From the NCBI GenBank assembly GCA_937944445.1, contig CALDYP010000028.1, positions 1 to 47,295 on the forward strand: DNA of 47,295 nt, written 5' to 3'. Shown in pieces: positions 13,918 through 22,518 of this stretch. Source of the stretch: an uncultured Anaerolineae bacterium (GTDB lineage: Bacteria; Chloroflexota; Anaerolineae; Aggregatilineales; Phototrophicaceae). Numbering within the stretch: position 1 is the stretch's first letter; every line of letters starts with the position of its first letter. The notes beneath the pieces are model-generated. The model was not told the origin of the DNA. It worked only from the letters and a program-made list of their open reading frames with translations, and did no database searches. The position numbers and the translations under genes are program-made.

Positions 13918-16098
13918 TTACAGCTCTACCCCCCAACTATTTTGCATGAAAACATCGTGCGTGCTGATGAGCGGCTCATCGGGCTGGGGCTGCACCTTGC
14001 GATATTCGCCGTCAGATTGCAGCTCCCACGCGCTCTGATTGTCGCGCAGGTTGGTCATCAGCATGCGCATGATGCGCGTCTTAAGCCGCGGCTCTAAGAT
14101 GGGGAAGACGACCTCTACGCGGTTGTAGAGGTTGCGGCGCATCAGGTCGGCGCTGCCGGCGTAAAGGTTGCGATCTTCGGGCGCGTTCTGAAAGTAGAAG
14201 ACGCGGCCATGTTCCAGATAGCGGCCAACGATGCTGCGCACGCGGATGTTCTCGCTCACGCCCGGCACGCCCGGCCGCAGGCAGCACAGCCCGCGCACGA
14301 TCAGATCCACTTGCACGCCGGCCTGTGACGCCTCGTACAGCTTGAGGATCATCTTGTCCTCCTCAAGCTGGTTCATCTTGAAGATCAAGCGTGCTGGCTT
14401 GCCCTCGCGCGCGGCGGCAATCTCGTGGTCGATCAACTCGATCAGGCTCGGCAGCAGGAAGCGCGGGGCCACCAGCAGCCGCTGATAGCTGGTGGCCGGG
14501 GCGTAGCCAGTCAAGCGGTTGAACAGGCGGCTGGCGTCGTCGGCCAGCTGTGGATCGGCGGTGAACAGGCCGATGTCGCTGTAGAGGCGGGCGGTGCTGG
14601 CGTTGTAGTTGCCCGTGCCGAGGTGCAGATAGCGGCGCACGCCACCGTCCTCACGCCGCACGACTAACGAGACCTTCGCATGGGTCTTGACGGGCAGTTC
14701 CTCCACGCCGTAGATCACGTGAACGCCTTTGGCGTCCAGCATGCGCGCCCACGTCAAGTTGTTCTCTTCGTCAAAGCGCGCCTTCAGCTCCACGAGCACG
14801 GTCACCTGTTTGAGGTTGTCATGCGCTTCCATCAAGGCCTGCACCACCGGCGAGTTCTTCCCCACGCGGTAGAGCGTCGTCTTGATCGCCAGCACGTCGG
14901 GGTCATGCGCCGCCTGTCGGAAGAACTCCTCCACCGGCAGGAACGAATCGTAGGGGTGGTGCAGCAGCAGGTCGCCGCGGCGGATCATCTGGAAGATGTT
15001 CACCTCTGGCGTGAAGCCTTCGGGCAGCTTGGGCAGGTAGGGCGGGTATTTCAGGTCGGGGCGGTCGAGGGCGGTCAGTTCGAACAGGTTGGCGCTGCCG
15101 AGCGCCCCTTCGATCATGTACAGGTGGCTGTCGGGGCGCACCTCCAGCCCATCGAGCAGGCGGCTGAGCATCTCTTGGCTGATGTCGTGTGGGACGCTGA
15201 CGCGCACGAGCGAGCCAAAGCGCCGATCTTTCACACCGCGCTCGATGATCGCCATCACGTCGACTGGGTCGTCTTCGTCGTCGGTGGTGCTCTCGACGTG
15301 TTCGTTCTCGTGCTCGTAGTCGATGTCGGCGTCGCGCAGGACGCGGAAGGGCGTCGCCTCCAGCACGCGCATGCCGGGGAAGAGGTCGTCGAGGTTGTTC
15401 ATGATGAGGTCTTCGACGTAGATGAAGACTTGATCGATCAGCACCGTGCCGGCGTAGCGCTCAACGACTTTGTTCACGTTGATGAGGCGCGGCAGGATGT
15501 CCGGCACAGGGACTTTGATCCGCGCGAATTCGGGGTCATCGTCGGGGGTGCGCTCCAACATGACGCCGAGGTTGAGGCTGAGGTTGCTGATGAAGGGGAA
15601 GGGCCGCGCGTGGTCAACTGCTAGCGGCGTCAGCACGGGGAATACCTGCTCGTTGAAGTAATCATCAAGGGCGGCTTGGGTCTCGCTCGGCAGGTCGGTA
15701 AAGCGTTTGATGTAGATGCCGTGCTGCTCTAGTTCCGCGAAAAGCTGCACCATCAGGCGGCGCTGTTCCTCAATGATCTCCATGACCTCTTGGCGGATGC
15801 GCCGCAGCAGCGCCTGTGGGGTGAAGCCATCCGGGCGCGGGGTCGTCGTGCCAAGCTTGATCTTCTGGATGTAAGCAGCGACGCGCACCATGAAGAACTC
15901 ATCAAGGTTGCTGCCCACAATGGCGACGAACTTCACGCGCTCCAACAGCGGGATGTTCGGGTCATTGGCCAACGCAAGCACACGCCGCTGAAACTGAAGG
16001 GTGCTCAGTTCACGGTTGATGAACGTGTCTGGGTTCAACTCGACAGTTGGCAAGATCATAGATGGGTGCTCACAAGGCGAGAAATCACTAAATTTCAT
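13918..16098 (-). CDS. ppk1: Polyphosphate kinase 1
   Basis: A 726-residue PPK1, which polymerises the ATP gamma-phosphate into polyphosphate and can run in reverse. The N domain (FINRELSTLQFQRRVLALA), the H domain (VGSNLDEFFMVRVAAY, LTPLAVDHARPFPF) and both catalytic domains are visible. The region VKTHAKVSLVVRRE carries the autophosphorylated His, and HLGTGNYN follows. Full length for the family. ATG 16098 gives a 13-residue lead before the family-like start at the ATG at 16059; the latter may be the true start since neither has a clear ribosome site. prmC follows within 8 nt. Confidence 0.95.
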   Translation of the reverse strand: MKFSDFSPCEHPSMILPTVELNPDTFINRELSTLQFQRRVLALANDPNIPLLERVKFVAIVGSNLDEFFMVRVAAYIQKIKLGTTTPRPDGFTPQALLRRIRQEVMEIIEEQRRLMVQLFAELEQHGIYIKRFTDLPSETQAALDDYFNEQVFPVLTPLAVDHARPFPFISNLSLNLGVMLERTPDDDPEFARIKVPVPDILPRLINVNKVVERYAGTVLIDQVFIYVEDLIMNNLDDLFPGMRVLEATPFRVLRDADIDYEHENEHVESTTDDEDDPVDVMAIIERGVKDRRFGSLVRVSVPHDISQEMLSRLLDGLEVRPDSHLYMIEGALGSANLFELTALDRPDLKYPPYLPKLPEGFTPEVNIFQMIRRGDLLLHHPYDSFLPVEEFFRQAAHDPDVLAIKTTLYRVGKNSPVVQALMEAHDNLKQVTVLVELKARFDEENNLTWARMLDAKGVHVIYGVEELPVKTHAKVSLVVRREDGGVRRYLHLGTGNYNASTARLYSDIGLFTADPQLADDASRLFNRLTGYAPATSYQRLLVAPRFLLPSLIELIDHEIAAAREGKPARLIFKMNQLEEDKMILKLYEASQAGVQVDLIVRGLCCLRPGVPGVSENIRVRSIVGRYLEHGRVFYFQNAPEDRNLYAGSADLMRRNLYNRVEVVFPILEPRLKTRIMRMLMTNLRDNQSAWELQSDGEYRKVQPQPDEPLISTHDVFMQNSWGVEL

Positions 16099-16303
16099 AA
16101 TAGTGTAGCACCAATTTGCTAAGAGAGGATTAAGTTTCGCCGCATGCTGAAGCGGCTTCCGCCCCCCAAGCCTCTTTGTTAATCGCGCTCCTAACTTAAC
16201 ACGATTCGCGCGGCGGCTTAACAGTCGCTTAAAAGGCCCTGTCTATGTTCTATAGGGTTAGCCATTTCAAGAATCTAAATCTACTAATGGTGGGAGAAGG
16301 ACT
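16099..16303. other. Divergent intergenic region between ppk1 and the ABC importer
   Basis: A 205-bp region with several TTAACA/CTTAAC motifs (for example 16218-16223) and TATAGG (16251-16256), but no pair with ideal spacing. I see no Fur-type palindrome despite the iron-type importer downstream. Confidence 0.4.
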
Positions 16304-17389
16304 ATGACAATGCGTCGCTTTATCGTAGGGGCGGCTGTGGCCGCGGGGCTGCTGGCCGTGCCAGCTATGGCGCAGGACACGCTGACAGTGCTCTGCACGC
16401 CGCAGGAAGATTGGTGCGTGGCGATGACCGCCGCCTTCCAAGAAGAGACGGGCATCCGCACGAATTACGTCCGTTTGTCGTCAGGTGAGGCGCTGGCGCG
16501 CATCCGTGCGGCGCAGGGCAGCCCGGAATTCTCGATCTGGTGGGGCGGCCCAGCAGACGCCTTCATCGCGGCGGCCAATGAAGGCTTGCTTGAGGCCTAC
16601 GAATCGCCCAACGCTGAGGCTATCCCTGCTAACTACCGCGACGCTGAGAACAACTTCTGGGCGGGCGTATACGTCGGCGCGCTGGGCTTCTGCTCCAACG
16701 TGCAAGTGCTGGAAGAGCTGGGCGTGGAACCGCCGAACTCGTGGGATGACCTGCTCGCGCCCGAGCTGCGCGGCTTTGTGGCGATGGCCCATCCGGCCAC
16801 TTCGGGCACGGCCTTCACTGCCTTCTGGACGATCGTAACGCTCAAGGCCGATGCGCTGGAAGCAGAGCAAGAAGGCGCGGGCTACATGGAAGACGGCATG
16901 CCGACTGAGGCCGCCGTAGACGCCGCCTTCGAATACTTCGCCGAGCTGAACCAGAACATCCTCCAGTACACGCGCTCGGGCGCTGCGCCGGGCACGCTGG
17001 CCGGTCAGGGCGAGATTGCGGTGGCCATCATCTTCTCGCACGACTGCACCAAGCTGCAACAAGAAGGCTTTGAGGGCATCCTCACCACCACCTTCCCTGA
17101 AGAAGGCACGGGCTACGAAATCGGCGGCATGGCGCTGATCGCCAACGGCCCCGAGCCAGAGGCCGCCCGCGCGTGGTTCGACTGGGCGCTGACCGCCGCC
17201 GCGCAGGAAATTGGCCCCACGGTCAACTCGCTGCAACTGCCCACCAACCCTGACGCCGCTGTGTCGGAGCTAGCGGTGAACCTGAGCGAGATCAACGTGG
17301 TGGACTACAACTTCTTGGCCGCTGGCGCGAGCCGCGTCGCCATCACCCAGCGCTTCGACGCGGAGATTGCCACCGCGCCCCAGCAGTAA
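16304..17389 (+). CDS. ABC transporter substrate-binding protein, Fe(III)-type family
   Basis: A 361-residue periplasmic or lipid-free extracellular binding protein of the FbpA/PhnS-like extracellular solute-binding family 1/6. A signal peptide ends near AMA-QD. The mature protein starts LTVLCTPQEDWCVAMTAAFQEETG; later segments EFSIWWGGPADAFIAAANEGLLE, NNFWAGVYVGALGF, WDDLLAPELRG and GTAFTAFWTIV are typical of ferric-iron or 2-aminoethylphosphonate receptors. GGGAGAAGG precedes the ATG. First gene of a three-gene importer. Whether it binds Fe3+, thiamine or a phosphonate cannot be decided here; iron is the commonest in the family. Confidence 0.88.
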   Translation: MTMRRFIVGAAVAAGLLAVPAMAQDTLTVLCTPQEDWCVAMTAAFQEETGIRTNYVRLSSGEALARIRAAQGSPEFSIWWGGPADAFIAAANEGLLEAYESPNAEAIPANYRDAENNFWAGVYVGALGFCSNVQVLEELGVEPPNSWDDLLAPELRGFVAMAHPATSGTAFTAFWTIVTLKADALEAEQEGAGYMEDGMPTEAAVDAAFEYFAELNQNILQYTRSGAAPGTLAGQGEIAVAIIFSHDCTKLQQEGFEGILTTTFPEEGTGYEIGGMALIANGPEPEAARAWFDWALTAAAQEIGPTVNSLQLPTNPDAAVSELAVNLSEINVVDYNFLAAGASRVAITQRFDAEIATAPQQ

Positions 17390-17414
17390 CCGCCTTTTCG
17401 TCGTTTTGAAAATG

Positions 17415-17438
17415 CCCCTGCCCCTCGTTGGGCGGGGG
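17415..17438 (+). terminator. Hairpin between binding protein and permease genes
   Basis: CCCCTGCCC (17415-17423) pairs with GGGCGGGGG (17430-17438) across a 6-nt loop with one wobble, followed by a weak T-rich stretch. It probably lets some transcripts end after the binding protein, giving it in excess over the membrane parts. Confidence 0.6.
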
Positions 17439-17466
17439 TTCTTGTTCACCCTAGCCGAGAGACCCT

Positions 17467-19188
17467 ATGCAAACGCTGCGCGCGACTCAGTCTTATAAAC
17501 AAGCCAACGCCATCTTGCGTGACCCGCTGCTCGCTGTCGCCCTGTTGGTGATGGTCTTATTCGTCGTTATTGCTGTGCTGCTGCCGCTGTTCGCGATGAT
17601 CGGCGAGAGCATCTCCGAGCGCGGCCTGCCGCAGTTCATCACCTTCCTCAGCAGTTCGGTCTATCAGCAGATCCTCTTCAACACGCTGATCTTGGGCGTC
17701 ATCGTGGGCGTCGTCGGGACGGCGGTCGGCTTCTTGTTTGCGTTCGTGCAGGTCAAGCTGCGCGTGCCCTTCAAGCCGCTTATCCACTTCATCGCGCTCA
17801 TCCCGATCGTGTCGCCGCCGTTTGCTGTGGCCACCTCGGCGATCGTGCTCTTCGGGCGCAACGGGACGATCTCGCGCGGGGTGTTCGGCGTGCGCTACGA
17901 CATCTACGGGCTAGACGGCTTGACGCTGGTGATGGTGCTGTCGTTTTTCACGATCGCTTACATCAACCTGCGCGGCATGATGGAAGCGCTCGACCCGGCC
18001 CTTGACGAGGCCGCGACCAACCTCGGCGCGAACAAGTGGCGCGTCTTTCGCACGGTCACGCTGCCGATGCTGCTGCCCGGGCTGCTCAGCTCGTTCTTGC
18101 TGCTGTTCGTGGAGGCCATCGCTGACCTCGGCAACCCGCTAGTGATGGGCGGCAACTTTGAGGTGCTGGCCTCGCGCATTTACATCACGATCATCGGCTT
18201 GTATCAGACGACGGACGCGGCGGTGCTCTCGGTCATCTTGTTGATCCCCTCGCTGATAGTGTTCCTGATTCAGCGCTATTGGATCAGTCGCGTCAGCGTG
18301 GTGTCCGTCACGGGCAAGCCGTCTGGCACGCCGCAGACGATCGATCATCCGCTGGTGCGCTGGCCGGTGTATGGGCTGTGCTTGTTCATCTGTCTGATCA
18401 TCGTCCTCATGTACGGCATGATCATTCATGGGGCGTTCGTGCAAGTGCCGGGGGTGCGCTGGGACGTCACGACGCGCAACTTCGAGTTCATCATCAACGG
18501 CATCGGCTCACAAGCGATGCGCGACACCACGCTGCTGTCGATGATCGCAACGCCGCTGGCCGGCATCATCGGCATGGTGATCGCCTACTTGGTGGTGCGC
18601 AAGAAGTTCCCCGGGCGTTTCGCGCTGGACTTCGGCACGATGATGGGCATCGCCGTGCCGGGCACGATCATCGGCATCGGCTACATCTTGGCCTTCAACA
18701 CGCCCATCATGATCGGCGACTGGGTGCTGATCCCGAAGCTGACGGGCGGACAAGGGCTGTTCGGCGGGGCGCTGGCGATCGTGCTGGTGTACGTCGTCCG
18801 CAGCGCGCCCGCGGCCCTGCGCAGCGGCTCGGCGGCCCTCTCGCAGATCGACCCGTCGATTGAAGAGGCCTCGATCAGCCTCGGGGCGGACAACGCCCGC
18901 ACCTTCCGCAAGATCACGCTGCCGTTGATCCGCCCGGCCTTCCTCGCAGGGTTGATCTACGCCTTCGCCCGCTCGATGACGACCATCTCGGCGATTATTT
19001 TCATCACGACGCCGCAGACCAAGATCATGACGCAGCAGATCCTCAACGAGGTGGAGAATGGGCGCTATGGCAACGCCTTTGCCTACTGTGTGATCTTGAT
19101 TGTGATCGTCTCGGTGGCGATTGGGATTTTGTATACGCTGGTTGGCGCGCGCACCGGCGCAGAGCGCCGCTTTGAAGGGAGTCTATAA
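17467..19188 (+). CDS. ABC transporter permease, fused FbpB-type
   Basis: A 573-residue inner-membrane permease with about 12 hydrophobic segments in two homologous halves, as in FbpB. Each half has an EAA loop that contacts the ATPase: EAATNLGANKWRVFRTVTLP in the first and EEASISLGADNARTFRKITLP in the second. A central loop near residues 270-290 divides the halves. The gene follows the binding protein and ends 3 nt before the ATPase gene. It should form the translocation channel on its own, without a second permease. Confidence 0.93.
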   Translation: MQTLRATQSYKQANAILRDPLLAVALLVMVLFVVIAVLLPLFAMIGESISERGLPQFITFLSSSVYQQILFNTLILGVIVGVVGTAVGFLFAFVQVKLRVPFKPLIHFIALIPIVSPPFAVATSAIVLFGRNGTISRGVFGVRYDIYGLDGLTLVMVLSFFTIAYINLRGMMEALDPALDEAATNLGANKWRVFRTVTLPMLLPGLLSSFLLLFVEAIADLGNPLVMGGNFEVLASRIYITIIGLYQTTDAAVLSVILLIPSLIVFLIQRYWISRVSVVSVTGKPSGTPQTIDHPLVRWPVYGLCLFICLIIVLMYGMIIHGAFVQVPGVRWDVTTRNFEFIINGIGSQAMRDTTLLSMIATPLAGIIGMVIAYLVVRKKFPGRFALDFGTMMGIAVPGTIIGIGYILAFNTPIMIGDWVLIPKLTGGQGLFGGALAIVLVYVVRSAPAALRSGSAALSQIDPSIEEASISLGADNARTFRKITLPLIRPAFLAGLIYAFARSMTTISAIIFITTPQTKIMTQQILNEVENGRYGNAFAYCVILIVIVSVAIGILYTLVGARTGAERRFEGSL

Positions 19189-19191
19189 GCG

Positions 19192-20289
19192 ATGGTGGAT
19201 TTTTCATCGGCGGAGGTGCGCCTTGAAGTGCGCAGCGTCGTTAAAGCGTTTGCCGACCGCAGCGGCAGCGGGCAGCTTAGGGCAGTGGACAACGTGTCGT
19301 TGGAGATCTACAGCGGCGAGTTCTTGACGCTGCTCGGCCCGTCAGGCTGCGGCAAGACGACCACGCTGCGTTTGATCGCTGGCTTCGAGCTGCCCACGGC
19401 GGGGCAAATCCTGCTAGACGGCGTGGACATCACCCCGCAGCCGCCTAACAAGCGCGACATGGCGCTGGTGTTCCAGAACTACGCCCTGTTCCCGCACATG
19501 ACCGTCTACGGCAACGTGGCCTATGGGCTGGAGACGCGCGGCCTGCCGCGCAAAGACATCGATACGAAAGTGTATCAAGCGCTGGACCTCATCGGCCTCA
19601 AAGGGCTGGATAAGCGCCGCCCGAACGAGCTGTCTGGCGGGCAGCAGCAGCGCGTGGCGCTGGCGCGCTCGCTCGTCATGGAGCCGCGCATCCTGCTCTT
19701 CGATGAGCCGCTCTCTAACCTTGACGCCAAGCTGCGCGTCCAGATGCGCAGCGAGATTCACCGCTTGCAGCGCCGCCTCGGCATCACCAGCATCTACGTC
19801 ACCCACGATCAAGTGGAGGCGATGGCGCTGTCCGATCGGATCGTCGTGATGAACAAAGGCCGCATCGAGCAGATCGGCACGCCCGAGGAGATCTACCGCT
19901 ACCCGGCCACGCGCTTCGTCGCCGACTTCATCGGGCGTGCCAACTTCATCGAACAGGTGACGGCCACCCGTGCCGATGAGCAGCATGTGCGCGTCCGCCT
20001 GTTGGAGCGGGACGCGCTCGTGCCGCTGCACAACGGCCACCGCCCCGAACAGCTCACGACGGCGGTGCTGCGGCCTGAGGCGCTCGTCCTGCGCGACGAC
20101 CCGACGCTGCCACAGGCGACCATCGAACAGACGATGTACCTCGGCTCAGAAGCGGAGTACATCGTCAACTACAAGGGGCAGTCGCTCATCGTCGTCGAGC
20201 AGAACCCGCGCCCCGGGCGCATCTACCCCGAGGGCAGCCGCATCGGCGTTGACTTCGTGGCGGAGGCCGTGCACCTGCTGGCGGATTAG
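19192..20289 (+). CDS. ABC transporter ATP-binding protein, Fe/polyamine type
   Basis: A 365-residue ATPase that powers the importer. Walker A GPSGCGKTT, Q-loop VFQNYALFPHMTVYGN, signature LSGGQQQRVALARSL, Walker B ILLFDEPLSNLDAKLR and the switch histidine in YVTHDQ are intact. Residues about 240-365 form the TOBE/regulatory domain typical of the FbpC/PotA group. GGGAG upstream of the ATG overlaps the end of the permease gene. Its stop overlaps the stop of the convergent metal ATPase gene by 4 bp. Completes a binding protein-permease-ATPase operon. Confidence 0.94.
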   Translation: MVDFSSAEVRLEVRSVVKAFADRSGSGQLRAVDNVSLEIYSGEFLTLLGPSGCGKTTTLRLIAGFELPTAGQILLDGVDITPQPPNKRDMALVFQNYALFPHMTVYGNVAYGLETRGLPRKDIDTKVYQALDLIGLKGLDKRRPNELSGGQQQRVALARSLVMEPRILLFDEPLSNLDAKLRVQMRSEIHRLQRRLGITSIYVTHDQVEAMALSDRIVVMNKGRIEQIGTPEEIYRYPATRFVADFIGRANFIEQVTATRADEQHVRVRLLERDALVPLHNGHRPEQLTTAVLRPEALVLRDDPTLPQATIEQTMYLGSEAEYIVNYKGQSLIVVEQNPRPGRIYPEGSRIGVDFVAEAVHLLAD

Positions 20290-22229
20290 GCCGCCCGCTG
20301 CCGCGCCAGCTCGGGCAGCAGCAGCAGTTGGATCAAGCCGTTCAGGACGACGATCACGGTGCTGCCCTCGTGCCCCAGCACGCCCAGTGGCAGCGGCAGC
20401 GCGATCACGAACGTGGCGATCACCAGCAGGACGATCACCGCCAGCGAGAAGGCGATGTTCTGCCAGACGACGCGGCGTGCGCGCTGCGCCAGCGCGATAG
20501 CGTCGGCGATGCGCTCGACGCGGTCGCCCATCAAGACCACGCCGGCGGTCTCCATCGCCACGTCGGAGCCAGCGCCGCCCATCGCAATCCCCGCCGTGGC
20601 GGTCGCCAGCGCGGGGGCGTCGTTCACGCCGTCGCCCACCATAACCACTGAGCCGTGCCGCGCTTTCAGCGTCTGCACGACGCCCACCTTGTCCTCAGGC
20701 AGCAGGCCCGCGTGCACGTCGGCGATGCCCACCTGCGCGCCGATGCTGCGGGCGACGCGCTCGTTGTCGCCGGTCAGCATGGCAACGTGCAGCCCGGCCT
20801 CCTTCAGCCGCGCGACGGCGCGCGCCGCCTCCGGGCGCACTTGGTCGGCCAGCGCGATCACGCCCAGCCACGCCCCAGCGCGCAGCACGCCCATCGTCGT
20901 TTTGCCCGCGTCGTGCAGCGTATCGACGGCCTGCGCCAGCGCCGGCGGAATGGGCTGAAGCGACGACAAATACTGCACGCTGCCGATCTGCACCCGCTGG
21001 CCGTTGAGCGTCGCCTCGACGCCGCGCCCAGCCAGCGCCTCAAAGCCGTCGATCGTGTCTAGCGGCAGCTCGCGGGCGACGGCAGCGTCCACGATGGCCT
21101 GCGCCAGCGGGTGCTCAGAGCGCTGCTCGACCGAGGCAGCCACGCGCAGCAGCTCAGCCTCGTCCGTCGCGTGGGGCAGCACGTCGGTCACGCGCGGCAG
21201 GCCGTAAGTCAGCGTGCCCGTCTTGTCGAACGCGATGCTCTTGGCGGCGGCCAGATGCTCGAGGAACGTGCCGCCCTTCAGCAGCACGCCCAACCGCGCC
21301 GAGGACGCGATCGCGCTGATGTAGGCCGCGGGCACGCTGATGATGAGCGCGCAGGGCGACATGACGGTCATGAGCACCATCGCGCGGTAGAAGGCGCTCT
21401 CGAAGTCCATCCCTAACAGCGGCGGCACGACGATGAAGAGCAGCGTCACGCCGATCACGAACACGGCGTAGCGCTGCTCGAAGCGATCCAAAAACTGCTC
21501 GGTCGGGGCTTTGGTGTCTTGGGCTTCCTCGACCATCTTCACGATGCGCGCGAGCGTCGTCTGTGAGGCGAGGTGCGTCGTCTCGACGTCGAGGATGCCT
21601 TGCACGTTGAGCGTTCCGGCGAACACCGTGTCGTTGACCGCCTTCTCAACCGGCATCGACTCGCCGGTGATGGCCGCCTCGTTGACGCTCGACTGGCCGC
21701 GCCGCACGACCCCATCAACGGGGATGCGCTCGCCGGGCTGCACCAGCACCACGTCGCCCACCTGCACCTCGCTCACCGGAAGGGTTAGCTCGCGCCCGTG
21801 GCGCACGACGCGCGCCGTCTCGGGGTAGAGCTTGAAGAGGCTCTGAATGGCGCGGCGGCTGCGCCCGATGGCGTACTCTTGCAGCACGTTGCTGAGCGAG
21901 AACAGCAGCAGCAGCGTCGCGCCTTCGTTGGGCTGGCCGATGAAGGCCGCGCCTAGCGCCGCCAGCACCATCAGCATGTCGATCTCGATCTTGCGCTCAT
22001 AGAACAGGGCATGCAGAGCGCTCTGCACGCCGAAGAAACCGCCGGCGACGTAGGCGATTAGGCTGAACACCAGCAGCAGCGCCGCATCGGCTTGTAGTTG
22101 TTCTCCAGCGATGTTAGCTGCCAGCGCTAGCGCAGTCACTGCCACGAGGCGCGGCTTCCACCAATCGGCATCTGCCCATGTGAGGCTCGGCTGAGCGTTG
22201 GGCGTAGGCTTGAGGCTGAGAGTGGCCAT
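20286..22229 (-). CDS. P1B-4-type heavy-metal exporting ATPase
   Basis: About 647 residues. The transmembrane metal motif is SPC (about residue 290), not CPC, and the last helix carries HEGST (about residue 620); together these mark subgroup P1B-4 (CoaT/CtpD/PfeT), which exports Co2+, Fe2+ or Zn2+. TGESMPVEK, the phosphorylated DKTGTLT (about 335), SEHPLA, and GDGVNDAP (about 536) are intact. There is no N-terminal HMA domain, as usual for this subgroup. Start ATG 22229 has GGAG 8 nt upstream; GTG 22238 is the alternative. The promoter carries a Fur-family-like box, so metal-dependent control is likely. Confidence 0.93.
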   Translation of the reverse strand: MATLSLKPTPNAQPSLTWADADWWKPRLVAVTALALAANIAGEQLQADAALLLVFSLIAYVAGGFFGVQSALHALFYERKIEIDMLMVLAALGAAFIGQPNEGATLLLLFSLSNVLQEYAIGRSRRAIQSLFKLYPETARVVRHGRELTLPVSEVQVGDVVLVQPGERIPVDGVVRRGQSSVNEAAITGESMPVEKAVNDTVFAGTLNVQGILDVETTHLASQTTLARIVKMVEEAQDTKAPTEQFLDRFEQRYAVFVIGVTLLFIVVPPLLGMDFESAFYRAMVLMTVMSPCALIISVPAAYISAIASSARLGVLLKGGTFLEHLAAAKSIAFDKTGTLTYGLPRVTDVLPHATDEAELLRVAASVEQRSEHPLAQAIVDAAVARELPLDTIDGFEALAGRGVEATLNGQRVQIGSVQYLSSLQPIPPALAQAVDTLHDAGKTTMGVLRAGAWLGVIALADQVRPEAARAVARLKEAGLHVAMLTGDNERVARSIGAQVGIADVHAGLLPEDKVGVVQTLKARHGSVVMVGDGVNDAPALATATAGIAMGGAGSDVAMETAGVVLMGDRVERIADAIALAQRARRVVWQNIAFSLAVIVLLVIATFVIALPLPLGVLGHEGSTVIVVLNGLIQLLLLPELARQRAA

Positions 22230-22239
22230 GATTTTCACT

Positions 22240-22254
22240 CCAAGTGAGACTTGG
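22240..22254 (-). promoter_or_regulatory. Inverted repeat in the metal ATPase 5' leader
   Basis: CCAAGT-GAG-ACTTGG is a perfect 6-bp inverted repeat immediately upstream of, and touching, the ribosome site (minus strand GGAGT at 22241-22237). It could be a small mRNA hairpin or a second regulator half-site. Confidence 0.4.
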
Positions 22255-22275
22255 TTTCAAAAAAGTTACAGATAT

Positions 22276-22304
22276 ATTTTAACCTAAGTGAAAACGATTT
22301 TCAA
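22276..22304 (-). promoter_or_regulatory. Promoter of the P1B-4 ATPase gene
   Basis: Minus-strand TTGAAA (22304-22299) and TAAAAT (22281-22276) are separated by exactly 17 nt, placing the start site near 22269. Confidence 0.7.
22289..22303 (-). promoter_or_regulatory. Fur-family-like box
   Basis: TGAAAATCGTTTTCA (minus strand) is a 7-1-7 inverted repeat with 6 of 7 matching arm positions, the layout of Fur, Zur and PerR operators. It overlaps the -35 element, a position suited to repression. Which regulator binds is inference. Confidence 0.6.
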
Positions 22305-22518
22305 CAAGGTATTTAAGGCCAAGTTGCCCACAGGCGCGATAGGCCGCGTTGGGCAATCGTCTCTCACGCAGCGAGGGGATTTGTGCCCCCTTCTCGAACT
22401 GGTCTGCCTGCGGCTAGCACGGGAGAAAGGGGTTGGGGGATGAGGCTTGTGTCCCCCAGACCGCATCTTTGAGCGGGGTGCGGGGTGTTAGAATACACAA
22501 GGACACAAGGGGGAAATT
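22305..22518. other. Intergenic region upstream of maeB
   Basis: Contains a TTGCCCA/TGGGCAA stem (22324-22356), a dispersed element resembling CGGGAGAAAGGGGTTGGGGG followed by ATGAGGC (about 22419-22446), and TAGAAT near 22489 as a possible maeB -10 without a clear -35. Confidence 0.45.

Noticed and set aside
16099..16303. Fur box upstream of the iron-type importer
   Set aside because: No 7-1-7 or 19-bp inverted repeat like the one at 22289-22303 was found there.
22324..22356. Hairpin upstream of maeB as a possible riboswitch
   Set aside because: Only one 7-bp stem with no conserved core of a known riboswitch class; more likely chance or a dispersed palindrome.
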